Shown here: positions 41,804-50,950 of the stretch, in pieces
Layout: each line of letters begins with the position of its first letter
Position numbering within the stretch: position 1 is the first letter of the stretch
Assembly: GCF_965139615.1 (NCBI RefSeq)
Contig: NZ_CBCSIQ010000015.1
Location: forward strand, 1-64,000
DNA length: 64,000 bases
Direction of reading: 5' to 3'
Source of the DNA: Kerstersia similis
GTDB taxonomy: Bacteria; Pseudomonadota; Gammaproteobacteria; Burkholderiales; Burkholderiaceae_B
Notes under the pieces: generated by a model
Database searches by the model: none
Seen by the model: the letters and a program-made list of their open reading frames with translations, nothing else
What the model was told of the DNA's origin: nothing
Translations under genes and position numbers: made by a program

Positions 41804-44017
41804 ATGAAAACTGTACGAACTGCTTTTCCCCTGAGTGCTCGCCGTGCGGCACTGGCTGCCGCTTGCCTGGGCGTTTGGACGCTGTCTGCGGGCGCGGCCG
41901 GCCTGCCTGCAGGTGACGTTTCCGGTGTCTCAAGCGTGGCGGTGACGGAGATGACGTCCTTCCACTACACAGGCGCCAGCGAAACGGGCAATGATGGCGC
42001 CAAAGGCTGGCCCAGCATCAAGGATCCTTCCTCGCCGCCCTTGTTCCTCAAACACCCGAGTTCGCAGCGCCCCTATTTGTTCGGTGGTTCCTTTGGCCAG
42101 AGTTTGCGGTCTATCGGTAGCGTCGGCTTGTGGTGGATGCAGGCGGCGCCGGGCCATTACGAGCGCCTGGAGGTGGATGAAAACCGCGTTTATGGCCTGA
42201 TCCCGGGGACGCCCGTACGCACCAGCGATGGCAGCATCATGGGTGTGATCGTCAGCATGTTTGCCGAGCAATATGATGCCAGCACCACGGCCGAGACGGC
42301 GCAGTATGCCCTGGCCGTGCGCAAGGGCGCGGTATTCCGTACCGAGTTTGATGGAACCCATCTGGTGCCGATAGCCAGTACGCAGAGCAAACTCAATATG
42401 CCCAATGGCGCGCTGGTCGTAGATGCGCAGGACAATCTGTACGGTGCAGACAAGGGCGAACGCGGCCACGGGCGGATCTTCAAGGTCGATGCGAACGATC
42501 AGTTCTTGACGCTCTATGAATTCCAGGCCGGGCCGGACGGCATGAAACAGGTGCTCAATGACATCATCCTGGGGTCGGATGGCTGGATTTACGGCGTGAC
42601 CGGCTACGACCGCGGGCTACCCAACGCACCGACGACGCCGCGCGCGCCGGATACGCCGACAGGGACTTTGTTCAAGCTGGATCCGGCCAACCCGGCTGGC
42701 AGCTTCCGCGTGCTGCATACCTTCCGCCTGAAGGAAGGGGAAATCAATGTGCAGTTGCATTCGGGCAATGAACAGCTGCGCTATTACCCCAGTGGCGATC
42801 TGTACGTGCCCGGTACGGCAGGGGATGTGACGATCAGCACCAATGGCGTGCAGGCCATGGTGGGCCTGTCATCCCTGGTGGAAGGCAAGGACGGGCACAT
42901 TTACGGCGCTACCTCCATCAATCGTTGTCAGGTCTATACCAAGTGGAAAGCCGTACTGACGGCTTATACCGCGGTGTCTGCCGACAGCCCGCTGTGCGGC
43001 TACCGTTACCCTGGCAAGAACGTATTGCCCACCGAGTCTTTCCCTCATTATGACGGCCAGGTGGCGCACGGCGCGGTTTATCGCGTTCCGATGGATGCCG
43101 TTGATGAAGACGGGCGTTTCCAGATCCTGCATGAGTTCTCTGGGGCGGATGGCAGCACGCCGCGTGGCCCGCTGGCGCTGGGCAAGGATGGCAATATCTA
43201 TGGCACGACACTCAGCGGCGGCAGTAATCGCCTGTGGTCCTTTGCCACGGGCCTGCTGGACCATGCGCCAACCTGCGAAGACCTGGGCGTCGAAATCGAC
43301 CGGGCCAAGTGCCGCGCCGTGGGCGCAGAAGAGTTCGCGGCAGGGACTGGCTATAAAACGGTTGCCTGGGCCGACCAGGGCCTGACCAATGGCACCCTGT
43401 TCCGCATCGTGACCAGCGCGCTGGCTCCGGATGCGAATGGCAAGGCCACCGCCAGTGGCTTCCAGAGCCTGCATTCCTTCAAATACGACGTTGATGGGTT
43501 CCGTCCGCTGGGCGTGCGTGCAGGCGAAGACGGCCGCCTGTATGGCGTGACCAGCCGTGGCGGTTCTGCATACACCAACAACCGTGGCGAGCAGAAGGAC
43601 TATGACGACAATGGCGCCGTGTTCGTGGCGGATCTGGACGGCGACCTGCCTTCGGCTTCCATCACGTTGACGGTGAGCCCGCAGGAAATCGCCTCAGGCG
43701 CAAGCGCAACGCTGACCTGGACGTCCTGGCAGACGCGCGATTGTCTGGCCAGTTCATCTCAGGGCGACTGGACCGGTCCGCAGGAAACGTCGGGCAGCCT
43801 GGAACTGACGCCAGGCAACGGTACGCTGTACTACACCCTGCAATGCACCGATAGCGTCAAGGGAACGGCCGTATCCGCAGTCGTGCCGCTCTACGTCAAT
43901 TCGCCCATCATCGGCAAGGACGGCAACAAGAACGAATTCGGCAATGGCGGCGGCAGCCTGCCTGCCGGTGTTCTGCTCTTGCTGGCGATTGCCGGCCTGG
44001 CCCGTCGCCGTCCCTGA
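41804..44017 (+). CDS. Secreted repeat protein with Ig-like domain and GlyGly-CTERM-like tail (1)
   Basis: A 737-residue protein: signal peptide (RAALAAACLGVWTLSAGAA), then about six repeats combining G-T/A-L/V-F/Y-K/R, L-H-x-F and D-G-x-I/L-Y-G-x-T (for example KDGNIYGTTLSGGSN, GEDGRLYGVTSRGGS). This is the pattern of GloVer-type, beta-propeller-like repeats. A C-terminal Ig-like domain of about 85 residues with a Cys pair follows (LTVSPQEIASGASATLTW and YYTLQCTDS). The end is NGGGSLPAGVLLLLAIAGLA plus RRR, a GlyGly-CTERM-like sorting signal cut by rhombosortase. It sits 35 bp after the heme-type receptor, so a surface role in the same uptake pathway is inferred. Actual function is unknown. 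Confidence 0.75.
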   Translation: MKTVRTAFPLSARRAALAAACLGVWTLSAGAAGLPAGDVSGVSSVAVTEMTSFHYTGASETGNDGAKGWPSIKDPSSPPLFLKHPSSQRPYLFGGSFGQSLRSIGSVGLWWMQAAPGHYERLEVDENRVYGLIPGTPVRTSDGSIMGVIVSMFAEQYDASTTAETAQYALAVRKGAVFRTEFDGTHLVPIASTQSKLNMPNGALVVDAQDNLYGADKGERGHGRIFKVDANDQFLTLYEFQAGPDGMKQVLNDIILGSDGWIYGVTGYDRGLPNAPTTPRAPDTPTGTLFKLDPANPAGSFRVLHTFRLKEGEINVQLHSGNEQLRYYPSGDLYVPGTAGDVTISTNGVQAMVGLSSLVEGKDGHIYGATSINRCQVYTKWKAVLTAYTAVSADSPLCGYRYPGKNVLPTESFPHYDGQVAHGAVYRVPMDAVDEDGRFQILHEFSGADGSTPRGPLALGKDGNIYGTTLSGGSNRLWSFATGLLDHAPTCEDLGVEIDRAKCRAVGAEEFAAGTGYKTVAWADQGLTNGTLFRIVTSALAPDANGKATASGFQSLHSFKYDVDGFRPLGVRAGEDGRLYGVTSRGGSAYTNNRGEQKDYDDNGAVFVADLDGDLPSASITLTVSPQEIASGASATLTWTSWQTRDCLASSSQGDWTGPQETSGSLELTPGNGTLYYTLQCTDSVKGTAVSAVVPLYVNSPIIGKDGNKNEFGNGGGSLPAGVLLLLAIAGLARRRP

Positions 44018-44103
44018 TGTGATGTCGCCGCTGGCTGCCTGCTGTCCAGGCAGCCAGCGGACCACTTGCACAGATGCAATTCCTTATCTGCAGGAACACC
44101 AAG

Positions 44104-46026
44104 ATGTCCACATTTTCCTTTCCCCGCCGCGCGTTGAACACTCATGTGGCCACGGTGCTGGCCTTGTTGCTGTCGTCTGGCGCTGCTCAGGCATTCACGG
44201 AACAGGCGCAATTCGCGCCTAAGCCTTTGCTGGTCTTTTCTGGCCCGGCGAGCAATGGCGGCAATTTTCCAGGGGCAACACCCTTTACGCCTCCAATCTA
44301 CATCGCAAGCCAGAATCGTTATGTCGGCATGACACAGGAAGGCGGCGAGGATAAGTGGACGGGAAAGTTTGGCGGTCAGTTCTATAGCGGAGCTTTCTTC
44401 CAGGTCGGTGTCGATGGCAAGGGCTACCAGTACGAGATACTGACGCCGCGTTTCGGCGTGCAGATTACACCCTTGCTTCACGATATCAGGACAGGAGACA
44501 TCTATGGCGGTTCGGAGTCCGCGCTGGACGAGAATGGCCTGAATCCTGGTGGTACCCTGTTTGTGATTCGTGAGGGGCAAGTGCGGCTGCTGGTCAACCA
44601 TGGCGATGAGTTGTTGGCCACGGACTTCCAGCCACGTGGCCAGATGACGCAGGATGGTCAGGGCCGTCTGTTTCTGAATGGGGCCGGTGGCCTGGCAAAT
44701 TGCACACCGACCCACGTCAGCCGCAACAGCAAGAACATCCTTTACCATTTTGTGCCTGGTTCGGGTCAATTGCTGCAGCCGTCGGCCAATCTGTGCGACT
44801 TTGCCGAGTCGATTGAGCGTCCGGGGGGCCGGCGCCCCGTCATTACCATTCGTCAGCACAAGGGAGCGGTGCCGCTGATGCAGGTTTGGAGTGAGGCCGA
44901 CCAGGCGCTCTACGTGTTGGCGAGCAATAGCGGCAGTGAAAAGAATGTTGAGGGCGTCCCTGCCACCGATGACGAAGGCAAGCCCATCGGTACGTTGTTC
45001 CGTATCAAGGCTCAAGACCTGGCTCAGCGGCTGCAGCCTGATGAAGGCGACAAGATTGAGGTGCTGCACAATTTTGCCAAGGCCAGTGAAGGTGAAGTGC
45101 GCGCAGGCATGGATTATGTTTCCAGCATGATCGAAGTCGGTGACTGGCTTTACGGTACGGCCTATTCATCGACCTCTGAAAAATCGACCTCCTTATCGGG
45201 CGGAACCTTGTGGCGGATTCACAAACAGCGCGGCAGCGGCAGCTTCGAGGTCATACATCGCTTCGCTGACGGCGACAACAAGGTCGAGGGTGATGGCTCC
45301 AATCCCGCAGGGCCGCTGGTGCGTGCGGCAGATGGCAATATCTATGGCACGACGACTTCCGACACGCGGGTGGTCAGCGGTAGCGACAAGCAAATTACGG
45401 CCTTGGGTGCGGGTATGCTGTTTCGTATTACGACCCCGGAAGGGGATGCACCGGCCTATGAGCCGCTGGCATACTTCGATGTGGCGTCCACGGGGGCACG
45501 ACCGGCAGGGCTGAGCCTCGGCCCCATCAAAACGGACAGCGATGGCAAGCGGCACCAGACGCTGATCGGTGTGTCACGGTATGGCGGCAACGAGGGGGAT
45601 ACCATCACGACCCGTGAATCGGTGGATGGTTTTGGCACCTTGTTCCAGCTGGATGTCCCGGTGACGGACGCACTGCTGACGCGATTCGTGAGCAACGCCA
45701 GCTCGGCCCGGCCCGGTACTCGCCCGACGCTGCAATGGAGCAGTGAAGGCACGGAGCGTTGCGTGGCTGGCGGCGACTGGGAAGGAACGTATGGCGCCAG
45801 CGGTTCCTATCGCCTGCCTGCGCTCAATGAACTGCGCGATTATGTCTTTACGCTGCAATGCAGCGGCTATACCGGCCAGACGGAAACCAAGCGCCTGACG
45901 GTGAAGGTCATCGACGGTTCTGGTACCGGAGACAGCAGCAACGGTGGCGGCGGTGCGCTGGCGGGTGGCTTGCTGGTGGTGTTGGCGGCCTGGGCGGCCC
46001 GCCGCCGTTGGCTGCCAACGGTTTAA
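44104..46026 (+). CDS. Secreted repeat protein with Ig-like domain and GlyGly-CTERM-like tail (2)
   Basis: A 640-residue paralogue in architecture of the preceding protein: signal peptide (VATVLALLLSSGAAQA), GloVer-like repeats (GDWLYGTAYSSTSEKSTS, ADGNIYGTTTSDT, GTLFRIK, LHNFAK), and a short Ig-like module with a Cys pair (RPTLQWSSEGTERCVAGGDW and FTLQCSGYTG). It ends in NGGGGALAGGLLVVLAAWAA followed by basic residues. An AGGAAC ribosome site precedes ATG 44104. It follows its partner by 86 bp in the same direction and no terminator is visible between them. Function is unknown; a receptor-associated surface protein for heme or another iron source is the contextual guess. Confidence 0.75.
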   Translation: MSTFSFPRRALNTHVATVLALLLSSGAAQAFTEQAQFAPKPLLVFSGPASNGGNFPGATPFTPPIYIASQNRYVGMTQEGGEDKWTGKFGGQFYSGAFFQVGVDGKGYQYEILTPRFGVQITPLLHDIRTGDIYGGSESALDENGLNPGGTLFVIREGQVRLLVNHGDELLATDFQPRGQMTQDGQGRLFLNGAGGLANCTPTHVSRNSKNILYHFVPGSGQLLQPSANLCDFAESIERPGGRRPVITIRQHKGAVPLMQVWSEADQALYVLASNSGSEKNVEGVPATDDEGKPIGTLFRIKAQDLAQRLQPDEGDKIEVLHNFAKASEGEVRAGMDYVSSMIEVGDWLYGTAYSSTSEKSTSLSGGTLWRIHKQRGSGSFEVIHRFADGDNKVEGDGSNPAGPLVRAADGNIYGTTTSDTRVVSGSDKQITALGAGMLFRITTPEGDAPAYEPLAYFDVASTGARPAGLSLGPIKTDSDGKRHQTLIGVSRYGGNEGDTITTRESVDGFGTLFQLDVPVTDALLTRFVSNASSARPGTRPTLQWSSEGTERCVAGGDWEGTYGASGSYRLPALNELRDYVFTLQCSGYTGQTETKRLTVKVIDGSGTGDSSNGGGGALAGGLLVVLAAWAARRRWLPTV

Positions 46027-46215
46027 AACAAGGTAAACCGCAGGCTTCATGACTGGCGGCAGGACTTACACTAGACCTTCTTGCTGTGCTGGCAGGCCAG
46101 TATTTTCCGGTCTGGCGGACGGTGGCAGCGGCTGGCGGCATGAGCGCCTGCCGCTGTCCTGGCTGCGCTGGCGTAGTGTCATAGTGTTATTGATGCCGAG
46201 ATCGGAGGTATTTTC

Positions 46216-46626
46216 ATGAGCTTGCTCGATTCCCTGGGTTCCCTGGTTGGTGGCAGCAAGTCCGGCCCAGCCGCGCTGCTGCCGGTGTTGCTGGAACAAC
46301 TTAAAAAATATCCGGGTGGCCTGGCCGGACTGGTCGATAGTTTCCGCAAGGGTGGACTGGGCGACATCATCACATCCTGGATAGGCAATGGCCAGAACCT
46401 GCCCGTTTCCATCGACCAGCTGCGCAAGGTTTTGCCGGCGTCGCTGGTGGGCAGTCTGGCGCAGGAATCGGGCCAGGATGACAATACCGTGCTGGGCCTG
46501 CTGAGCAAGCTGTTGCCGGAAGTGGTGGACAAGGCGACGCCTGATGGGGAAGTGAAAGCTGGCCAGGGCTTTGATGCTTCGGGTTTGTTGGGTTCCTTGT
46601 CGGGGCTGCTGGGCAAGCTCGGTTAA
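46216..46626 (+). CDS. YidB family protein (DUF937)
   Basis: A 136-residue Gly/Leu-rich protein with the YidB pattern: LLDSLGSLVGG at the start, LLPVLLEQLKKYPGGLAGLVDSF, then GLGDIITSWIGNGQNLPVS and SLVGSLAQESGQDDNTVLGLL. The family is widespread but has no established function. A GGAGGT ribosome site precedes the ATG, and a terminator follows. Confidence 0.9.
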   Translation: MSLLDSLGSLVGGSKSGPAALLPVLLEQLKKYPGGLAGLVDSFRKGGLGDIITSWIGNGQNLPVSIDQLRKVLPASLVGSLAQESGQDDNTVLGLLSKLLPEVVDKATPDGEVKAGQGFDASGLLGSLSGLLGKLG

Positions 46627-46690
46627 GCAGCATGCCACCGGGAACAGCTTGCGCGCCTTGCGCAGGCTGCCTCTCCGGTTTCCTGGAAGA

Positions 46691-46739
46691 AAACCCTGGC
46701 TATCGGCGCCATGCCGCGAGCCAGGGTTTTTGTTTTTTT
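46691..46739 (+). terminator. Intrinsic terminator of the yidB-like gene
   Basis: AAACCCTGGCT (46691-46701) pairs with AGCCAGGGTTT (46719-46729) and runs into a T-rich tract TTTTTGTTTTTTT. Confidence 0.85.
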
Positions 46740-46932
46740 GCCGTTGCCATGGCAGACAGGATGGCCAGCGTTTTTCATTGCGTCATTAGCTTATGTCCTG
46801 TGCCATGACTGCAAGAGGGGCGTTCCGTTTTACTATGGCTGTTGGTCAGCCCGCTGCCCATATCAATACCCATGCTGGAGCCGGGCAGCTGGCTTGCTAT
46901 GGCTGTTTTTTCACTCAGGAACACGACGACAG

Positions 46933-47982
46933 ATGAAATACCGCAAACTTGGACGTACCGATATCGACGTCAGCCTGATCGGTCTGGGCACGATGACCTG
47001 GGGCGAACAGAATTCCGAGCAGGAAGCTCACGAGCAGCTCGATTATGCGCTGTCACAGGGGGTGAACCTGATCGACGCTGCGGAAATGTACCCGGTGCCG
47101 CCCAAGCCAGAGACACAGGGCCGCACAGAGGCATATATCGGTTCATGGCTCAAGCGCAGTGGCCGCCGCAATGAAATCGTGCTGGCGACCAAGGTGGTTG
47201 GCCCTGTGCGCCAGGCGCATCAGAAAGGACATATCCGCGACGGCAAGACCTCACTGGATCGGGCCAATATCACGGCGGCGCTGGATGCCAGCCTCCAGCG
47301 CCTGCAGACGGATTACATCGACTTGTACCAGTTGCACTGGCCGGATCGCAGCACGGCGACTTTTGGCCGCCTTGGCTATCCCTGGATCGAGAATGAATCG
47401 ACAGTCCCCATCGAGGAAACCCTGACGGTGCTGGCGGATCTGGTGAAAGCGGGCAAGGTGCGCCACATCGGAGTTTCCAATGAAACGCCATGGGGGGTCG
47501 CCCAGTTCCTGCGTGCTTCTGAAAAACTGGGCCTGCCGCGCATTGTCAGCATTCAGAATCCCTACAGCCTGTTGAACCGCACGTTTGAAACCGGTTTGTC
47601 GGAATTTTCACATCACGAGCAGATCGGCCTGCTGGCCTATTCGCCGCTGGCTTTCGGGGTGCTGACTGGCAAGTATTTGAATGGCGCGCGCCCGGCAGAT
47701 GGCCGTATCAGCCTGTATGAGCGTTTTGCGCGTTACAGCAATGAGCAGGCCCAGGCGGCGACGCGCGATTATGTCTATGCGGCGCGTCGCCGGGGCTTGT
47801 CGCCCGCGCAAGTCGCCCTGGCATTCATCAATAGCCGGCCGTTCGTGACCAGCAATCTGGTAGGGGCGACCAAGCTGGAGCAACTCAAGGAAAATATTGC
47901 TTCGGTGGATCTGACGCTGGATGAGGATCTGCTGGCAGAGATCGAGCATATCCATCAGCGCCAGCCCAATCCGGCTCCCTGA
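46933..47982 (+). CDS. tas: Aldo/keto reductase, Tas-like
   Basis: A 349-residue NADPH-dependent oxidoreductase of the TIM-barrel aldo/keto reductase family. The Tas subgroup start MKYRKLGRTDIDVSLIGLGT is clear. The catalytic tetrad region has DAAEMYPVPP (Asp and Tyr) and LATKVVG (Lys), with YQLHWPDR holding the His. E. coli Tas was found as a suppressor of tyrosine auxotrophy, but its substrate is not firmly known. The ATG at 46933 gives the standard N-terminus; the frame open upstream runs into the preceding terminator. Confidence 0.9.
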   Translation: MKYRKLGRTDIDVSLIGLGTMTWGEQNSEQEAHEQLDYALSQGVNLIDAAEMYPVPPKPETQGRTEAYIGSWLKRSGRRNEIVLATKVVGPVRQAHQKGHIRDGKTSLDRANITAALDASLQRLQTDYIDLYQLHWPDRSTATFGRLGYPWIENESTVPIEETLTVLADLVKAGKVRHIGVSNETPWGVAQFLRASEKLGLPRIVSIQNPYSLLNRTFETGLSEFSHHEQIGLLAYSPLAFGVLTGKYLNGARPADGRISLYERFARYSNEQAQAATRDYVYAARRRGLSPAQVALAFINSRPFVTSNLVGATKLEQLKENIASVDLTLDEDLLAEIEHIHQRQPNPAP

Positions 47983-48080
47983 GGCGCTGTGGGCTGAACG
48001 CAGTGGCCGGGGCAGTGCGATGCTGGTCCCGGTTCGGGCATGATCCGGCCTCGTCCCTGAAGGGATGGCAGGGCCAAGAA

Positions 48081-48119
48081 AAAACCAGGTCGGAAGCGCG
48101 CTTCCGCCTGGTTTTTTTA
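48081..48119. terminator. Bidirectional terminator after the aldo/keto reductase
   Basis: AAAACCAGG(T)CGGAAG pairs with CTTCCGCCTGGTTTT with one bulged T and runs into T7 on the plus side. The A-tract on the left side lets it also serve the convergent gene. Confidence 0.8.
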
Positions 48120-48184
48120 CCCTCCGTACGAGGTGGTTGACCTGTCAGGGCGTCTTTGCCGGACGCGTTTGTTCGGTCAGGCGC

Positions 48185-48886
48185 TCAGCGCACGCGCAGT
48201 ACACGCATGGCACGTTGCTTGCCGGCCTCATCCAGGACGCGGACAGTGACCTGGCGAGCCTGGAAACCAGCAGGCAAGGGGTTGTTGCTCATCAGGGTCT
48301 GGTAGCGCGTCATGTCAATCGGCGGTCCTTCCAGGCGCAGGACATCGTTGCGGCCGCTACTGTTGCGGCCGTCTATCACCAGTTCGAGCGTGCCTTTGAA
48401 GGCAGCAGGCGTATTACCGGGTTGCAGAAGGACGACCTGATAGTCCAGCGCATCATCCTTCTGCGCGAATCGCGCGCCGCTGATGCCGGGAGAATAGCCG
48501 CGGGGGTCGGCGGGCAGCAGTTCGATCAGTGCGTCGATTTCCTGTTGCAGCGGGCCGGAGAGGGCTTCGGCGCGATTGGCGCGGGCCTGCCATTGCTCTG
48601 CATTGGCACTGACGCTGCTGTGCTCACTGTTGAGCGCGTCCAGTTCGTCGCGCAGGCGCTGGGCTTCCAGCCGTGCCGCATTGAGTTCCTGGGTCAGTTG
48701 CTGAGATTCCGTGACAGTCAGCCGCTTCGGGCCATAGCTGTTTTGCAGGAAGTACCAGCCCGCAGCACCGATGATGGCGCCGAACAGCATTTGCGCCAGC
48801 CAGCGCGGCATGCGGTGACGGCGTTTGCCGGTGTCGTAGGGGGAAGGCTTGAAAACCGGACGTTTGGAAGAACTGAACATTGCCAT
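48185..48886 (-). CDS. Single-span membrane protein with coiled coil, DUF6776-like
   Basis: A 233-residue protein with a basic N-terminus, one membrane span at about residues 31-47 (LAQMLFGAIIGAAGWYF), a coiled coil at about 58-125 (ESQQLTQELNAARLEAQRL and following heptads), and a beta-rich C-terminal domain (YQVVLLQPGNTPAAFKGTLE). The layout fits the DUF6776 type of periplasmic or membrane-anchored proteins in Burkholderiales. No function is known. It lies downstream of the murU-amgK genes on the same strand, separated by 160 bp without features. Confidence 0.7.
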   Translation of the reverse strand: MAMFSSSKRPVFKPSPYDTGKRRHRMPRWLAQMLFGAIIGAAGWYFLQNSYGPKRLTVTESQQLTQELNAARLEAQRLRDELDALNSEHSSVSANAEQWQARANRAEALSGPLQQEIDALIELLPADPRGYSPGISGARFAQKDDALDYQVVLLQPGNTPAAFKGTLELVIDGRNSSGRNDVLRLEGPPIDMTRYQTLMSNNPLPAGFQARQVTVRVLDEAGKQRAMRVLRVR

Positions 48887-49048
48887 GCGTTAAATCCTAG
48901 CTGGGTGTGTGCGGCCCGCATGTGAGGCCGGCAGTTGCAAGCGGGTTCGGCTGCGCTGGCTGCCGAATTGCCGGGATCGCTGCGTCGCCGGCAGGCGACA
49001 GTGTATTACGCTTGGCGGCTGCTGGAGAATGCAAGACGTTTCCGGGAG

Positions 49049-49756
49049 TTAGGGCTTGGTACGGTTTTGTGTCAGGTATTCGTCAAGTTCAGACAATCGC
49101 TCCGGGGTGCCGACGTCTGTCCAGCGTCCGGTATGGTGGCTGCCGGTGATGCGCTGGCTGCCCATGGCATGCCGTAGCAGCGGGGCCAGGGGCGCAGCTA
49201 CATCGCCGGAAACACCTGCGAACAGGGCAGGGTGAAAGACACCGATGCCGGCATAGGTCAGGGCGCCCTTGTCTGTGCCACGAGGGCGCAGCACGCCATT
49301 TTCATCCCGAATGAAGTCGCCTTCCGGGTGGTGCGCAGGGTTGGAGACCAGCAGCAGCCAGGCTTGCTGCGAGTCGCCGTCCAGGCGGGCGGCAATGGCA
49401 GCGGCGGCCGCCGGCTGCCAATCACACCAGACATCGCCATTGAGCACCAGAAACGGATCGCGGCCCAGCAGCGGCAGCGCACGGGCGATACCGCCGGCGG
49501 TTTCCAGCCCGCGTTCGCCCTCGGCGGAGTACTGGATGCTCAGCCCCCAGCGCGAGCCGTCGCCCAGGGCATCGACCAGGCGCTGGCCCAGCCAGGCATG
49601 GTTGATGACCACATCGCGGATGCCCGCGTTGGCCAGCGCCTGCAGGTGCCAAACGATCAGCGGCTGGCCGCCGACGGACAGCATGGGCTTGGGCAGGGTA
49701 TCGGTCAGCGGGCGCATGCGTTCACCGCGTCCGGCCGCAAGGATCATGGCACGCAT
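49049..49756 (-). CDS. murU: N-acetylmuramate alpha-1-phosphate uridylyltransferase MurU
   Basis: Transfers UMP to MurNAc 1-phosphate in the peptidoglycan recycling route that bypasses MurA/MurB and confers fosfomycin tolerance. The 235 residues show the nucleotidyltransferase start MILAAGRGERMRPLTDTLPK, the metal-binding Asp in VLNGDVWCD, and a C-terminal WTDVGTPERL. The start overlaps the amgK stop by one base (TGATG), so the two are coupled. This amgK-murU pair beside lptD is a known arrangement in pseudomonads and relatives. Confidence 0.92.
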   Translation of the reverse strand: MRAMILAAGRGERMRPLTDTLPKPMLSVGGQPLIVWHLQALANAGIRDVVINHAWLGQRLVDALGDGSRWGLSIQYSAEGERGLETAGGIARALPLLGRDPFLVLNGDVWCDWQPAAAAAIAARLDGDSQQAWLLLVSNPAHHPEGDFIRDENGVLRPRGTDKGALTYAGIGVFHPALFAGVSGDVAAPLAPLLRHAMGSQRITGSHHTGRWTDVGTPERLSELDEYLTQNRTKP

Positions 49757-50838
49757 CAGAAGGTATAGCCGACAGCAGGGGTGATCTGATCCACGCGATC
49801 CAGGATGCGCAGCAAGGGGGTGAACTGGCGGTAGCGCCCGCAGACCTGGCGTACATAGCCGTTCAGGCGCGGGAGGTGGGAGAGATACCAGGCTTTGCCG
49901 TCACGGTGATTCAGGCGGGAGAACACGCCGAGGATGCGCAGGTTGCGCTGCAAACCCATCCATTCATAATCCTGATGCAGCACGGCGAAATCGTCCGGCA
50001 CCGGCAGGCCGGCGCGGCGGGCCTGTTCCCAATACCGGATGCCCCAGTCCAGTTGCCGGGCTTCATCCCAGCTGGTGCGGGCATCGAGCAGCAAAGAGGC
50101 CAGATCGTAGGAGATGGGCCCCAGGCGAGCATCCTGGAAGTCGATCACGCCGGGCTGCTGGCTGCCTGCCGCGGGAAGCATCAGGTTGGGAGAGTGGTAA
50201 TCGCGATGCACCAGAACCTGAGCCTGGGCGACATTGTGCGCCGTCAGGGTCTGGAAAATTTGTGACAGGACATTGCGTTCAGTGTCGGAGAGTGTCACGC
50301 CGTGATGCCGGTTCAGGTACCACTCTTCAAAGACCGACAGTTCCGCCAGCAGGGTCGCCTGATCAAAAAGCGGCAAGCCCTCAGCCGGTGCCTGCTGGAT
50401 TTTTACCAGCGACTCGATGGCGCCTTGGTACAGCGATTCGATTTCAGCGTCACCGGGTTGATGTTGCAGACGTTCGAAATAGGTCTGGGTACCGAGGTCG
50501 CTCAACAAGAGCAGGCCTTGTACCGGATCTTTTGCCAGGATGACGGGTACGTGTACGCCTGCCGTCTGGAGGCGCTGGCAGATGTCGATGAACGGGCGGC
50601 AGTCTTCCTGCGGCGGCGGGGCATCCATGACGATCAGCGTGCCGTGTACACCGCTGTCCAGGCGGAAGTAACGGCGGAAGCTGGCGTCGCTGGAGGCGGC
50701 GCGTAGTGTATCGGTTGCCAGTTCTAGGCTGGCGGGCAGGGTGGCAAGCCATTGGTGTACCAGGTTCAGCCTGGCATCAGTGGGAATCGTGGCGTTCAAA
50801 GCAGGTTCCGAAAGGCATTCAACAGGGCAAGAGGGCAT
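49756..50838 (-). CDS. amgK: N-acetylmuramate/N-acetylglucosamine anomeric kinase AmgK
   Basis: Phosphorylates MurNAc and GlcNAc at the anomeric position, supplying MurU. The 360-residue aminoglycoside phosphotransferase fold is visible in ASSDASFRRYFRL, the catalytic loop LVHRDYHSPNLML (about 210-222), and the metal-binding PGVIDFQDARLGPISYDLAS. It is the first gene of the amgK-murU unit and is divergent from lptD. The N-terminal 15 residues could be an over-extension; a slightly later start cannot be excluded. Confidence 0.92.
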   Translation of the reverse strand: MPSCPVECLSEPALNATIPTDARLNLVHQWLATLPASLELATDTLRAASSDASFRRYFRLDSGVHGTLIVMDAPPPQEDCRPFIDICQRLQTAGVHVPVILAKDPVQGLLLLSDLGTQTYFERLQHQPGDAEIESLYQGAIESLVKIQQAPAEGLPLFDQATLLAELSVFEEWYLNRHHGVTLSDTERNVLSQIFQTLTAHNVAQAQVLVHRDYHSPNLMLPAAGSQQPGVIDFQDARLGPISYDLASLLLDARTSWDEARQLDWGIRYWEQARRAGLPVPDDFAVLHQDYEWMGLQRNLRILGVFSRLNHRDGKAWYLSHLPRLNGYVRQVCGRYRQFTPLLRILDRVDQITPAVGYTF

Positions 50839-50911
50839 GGTACGGCAAGGCCGGAAGGGAATTGCAAAGGAAATCCACAGACATGCCCGTAGAACCGATG
50901 TTCTATATCTC

Positions 50912-50917
50912 TATAAT
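50912..50917 (+). promoter_or_regulatory. TATAAT -10 element ahead of lptD
   Basis: A perfect TATAAT lies 34 bp upstream of the chosen lptD start, in a short AT-rich stretch. The -35 is not convincing, and a sigma-E type promoter was looked for without success. Confidence 0.4.
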
Positions 50918-50950
50918 ACCGGCACGATATTCTATGGCGGTTTCCTTTTC

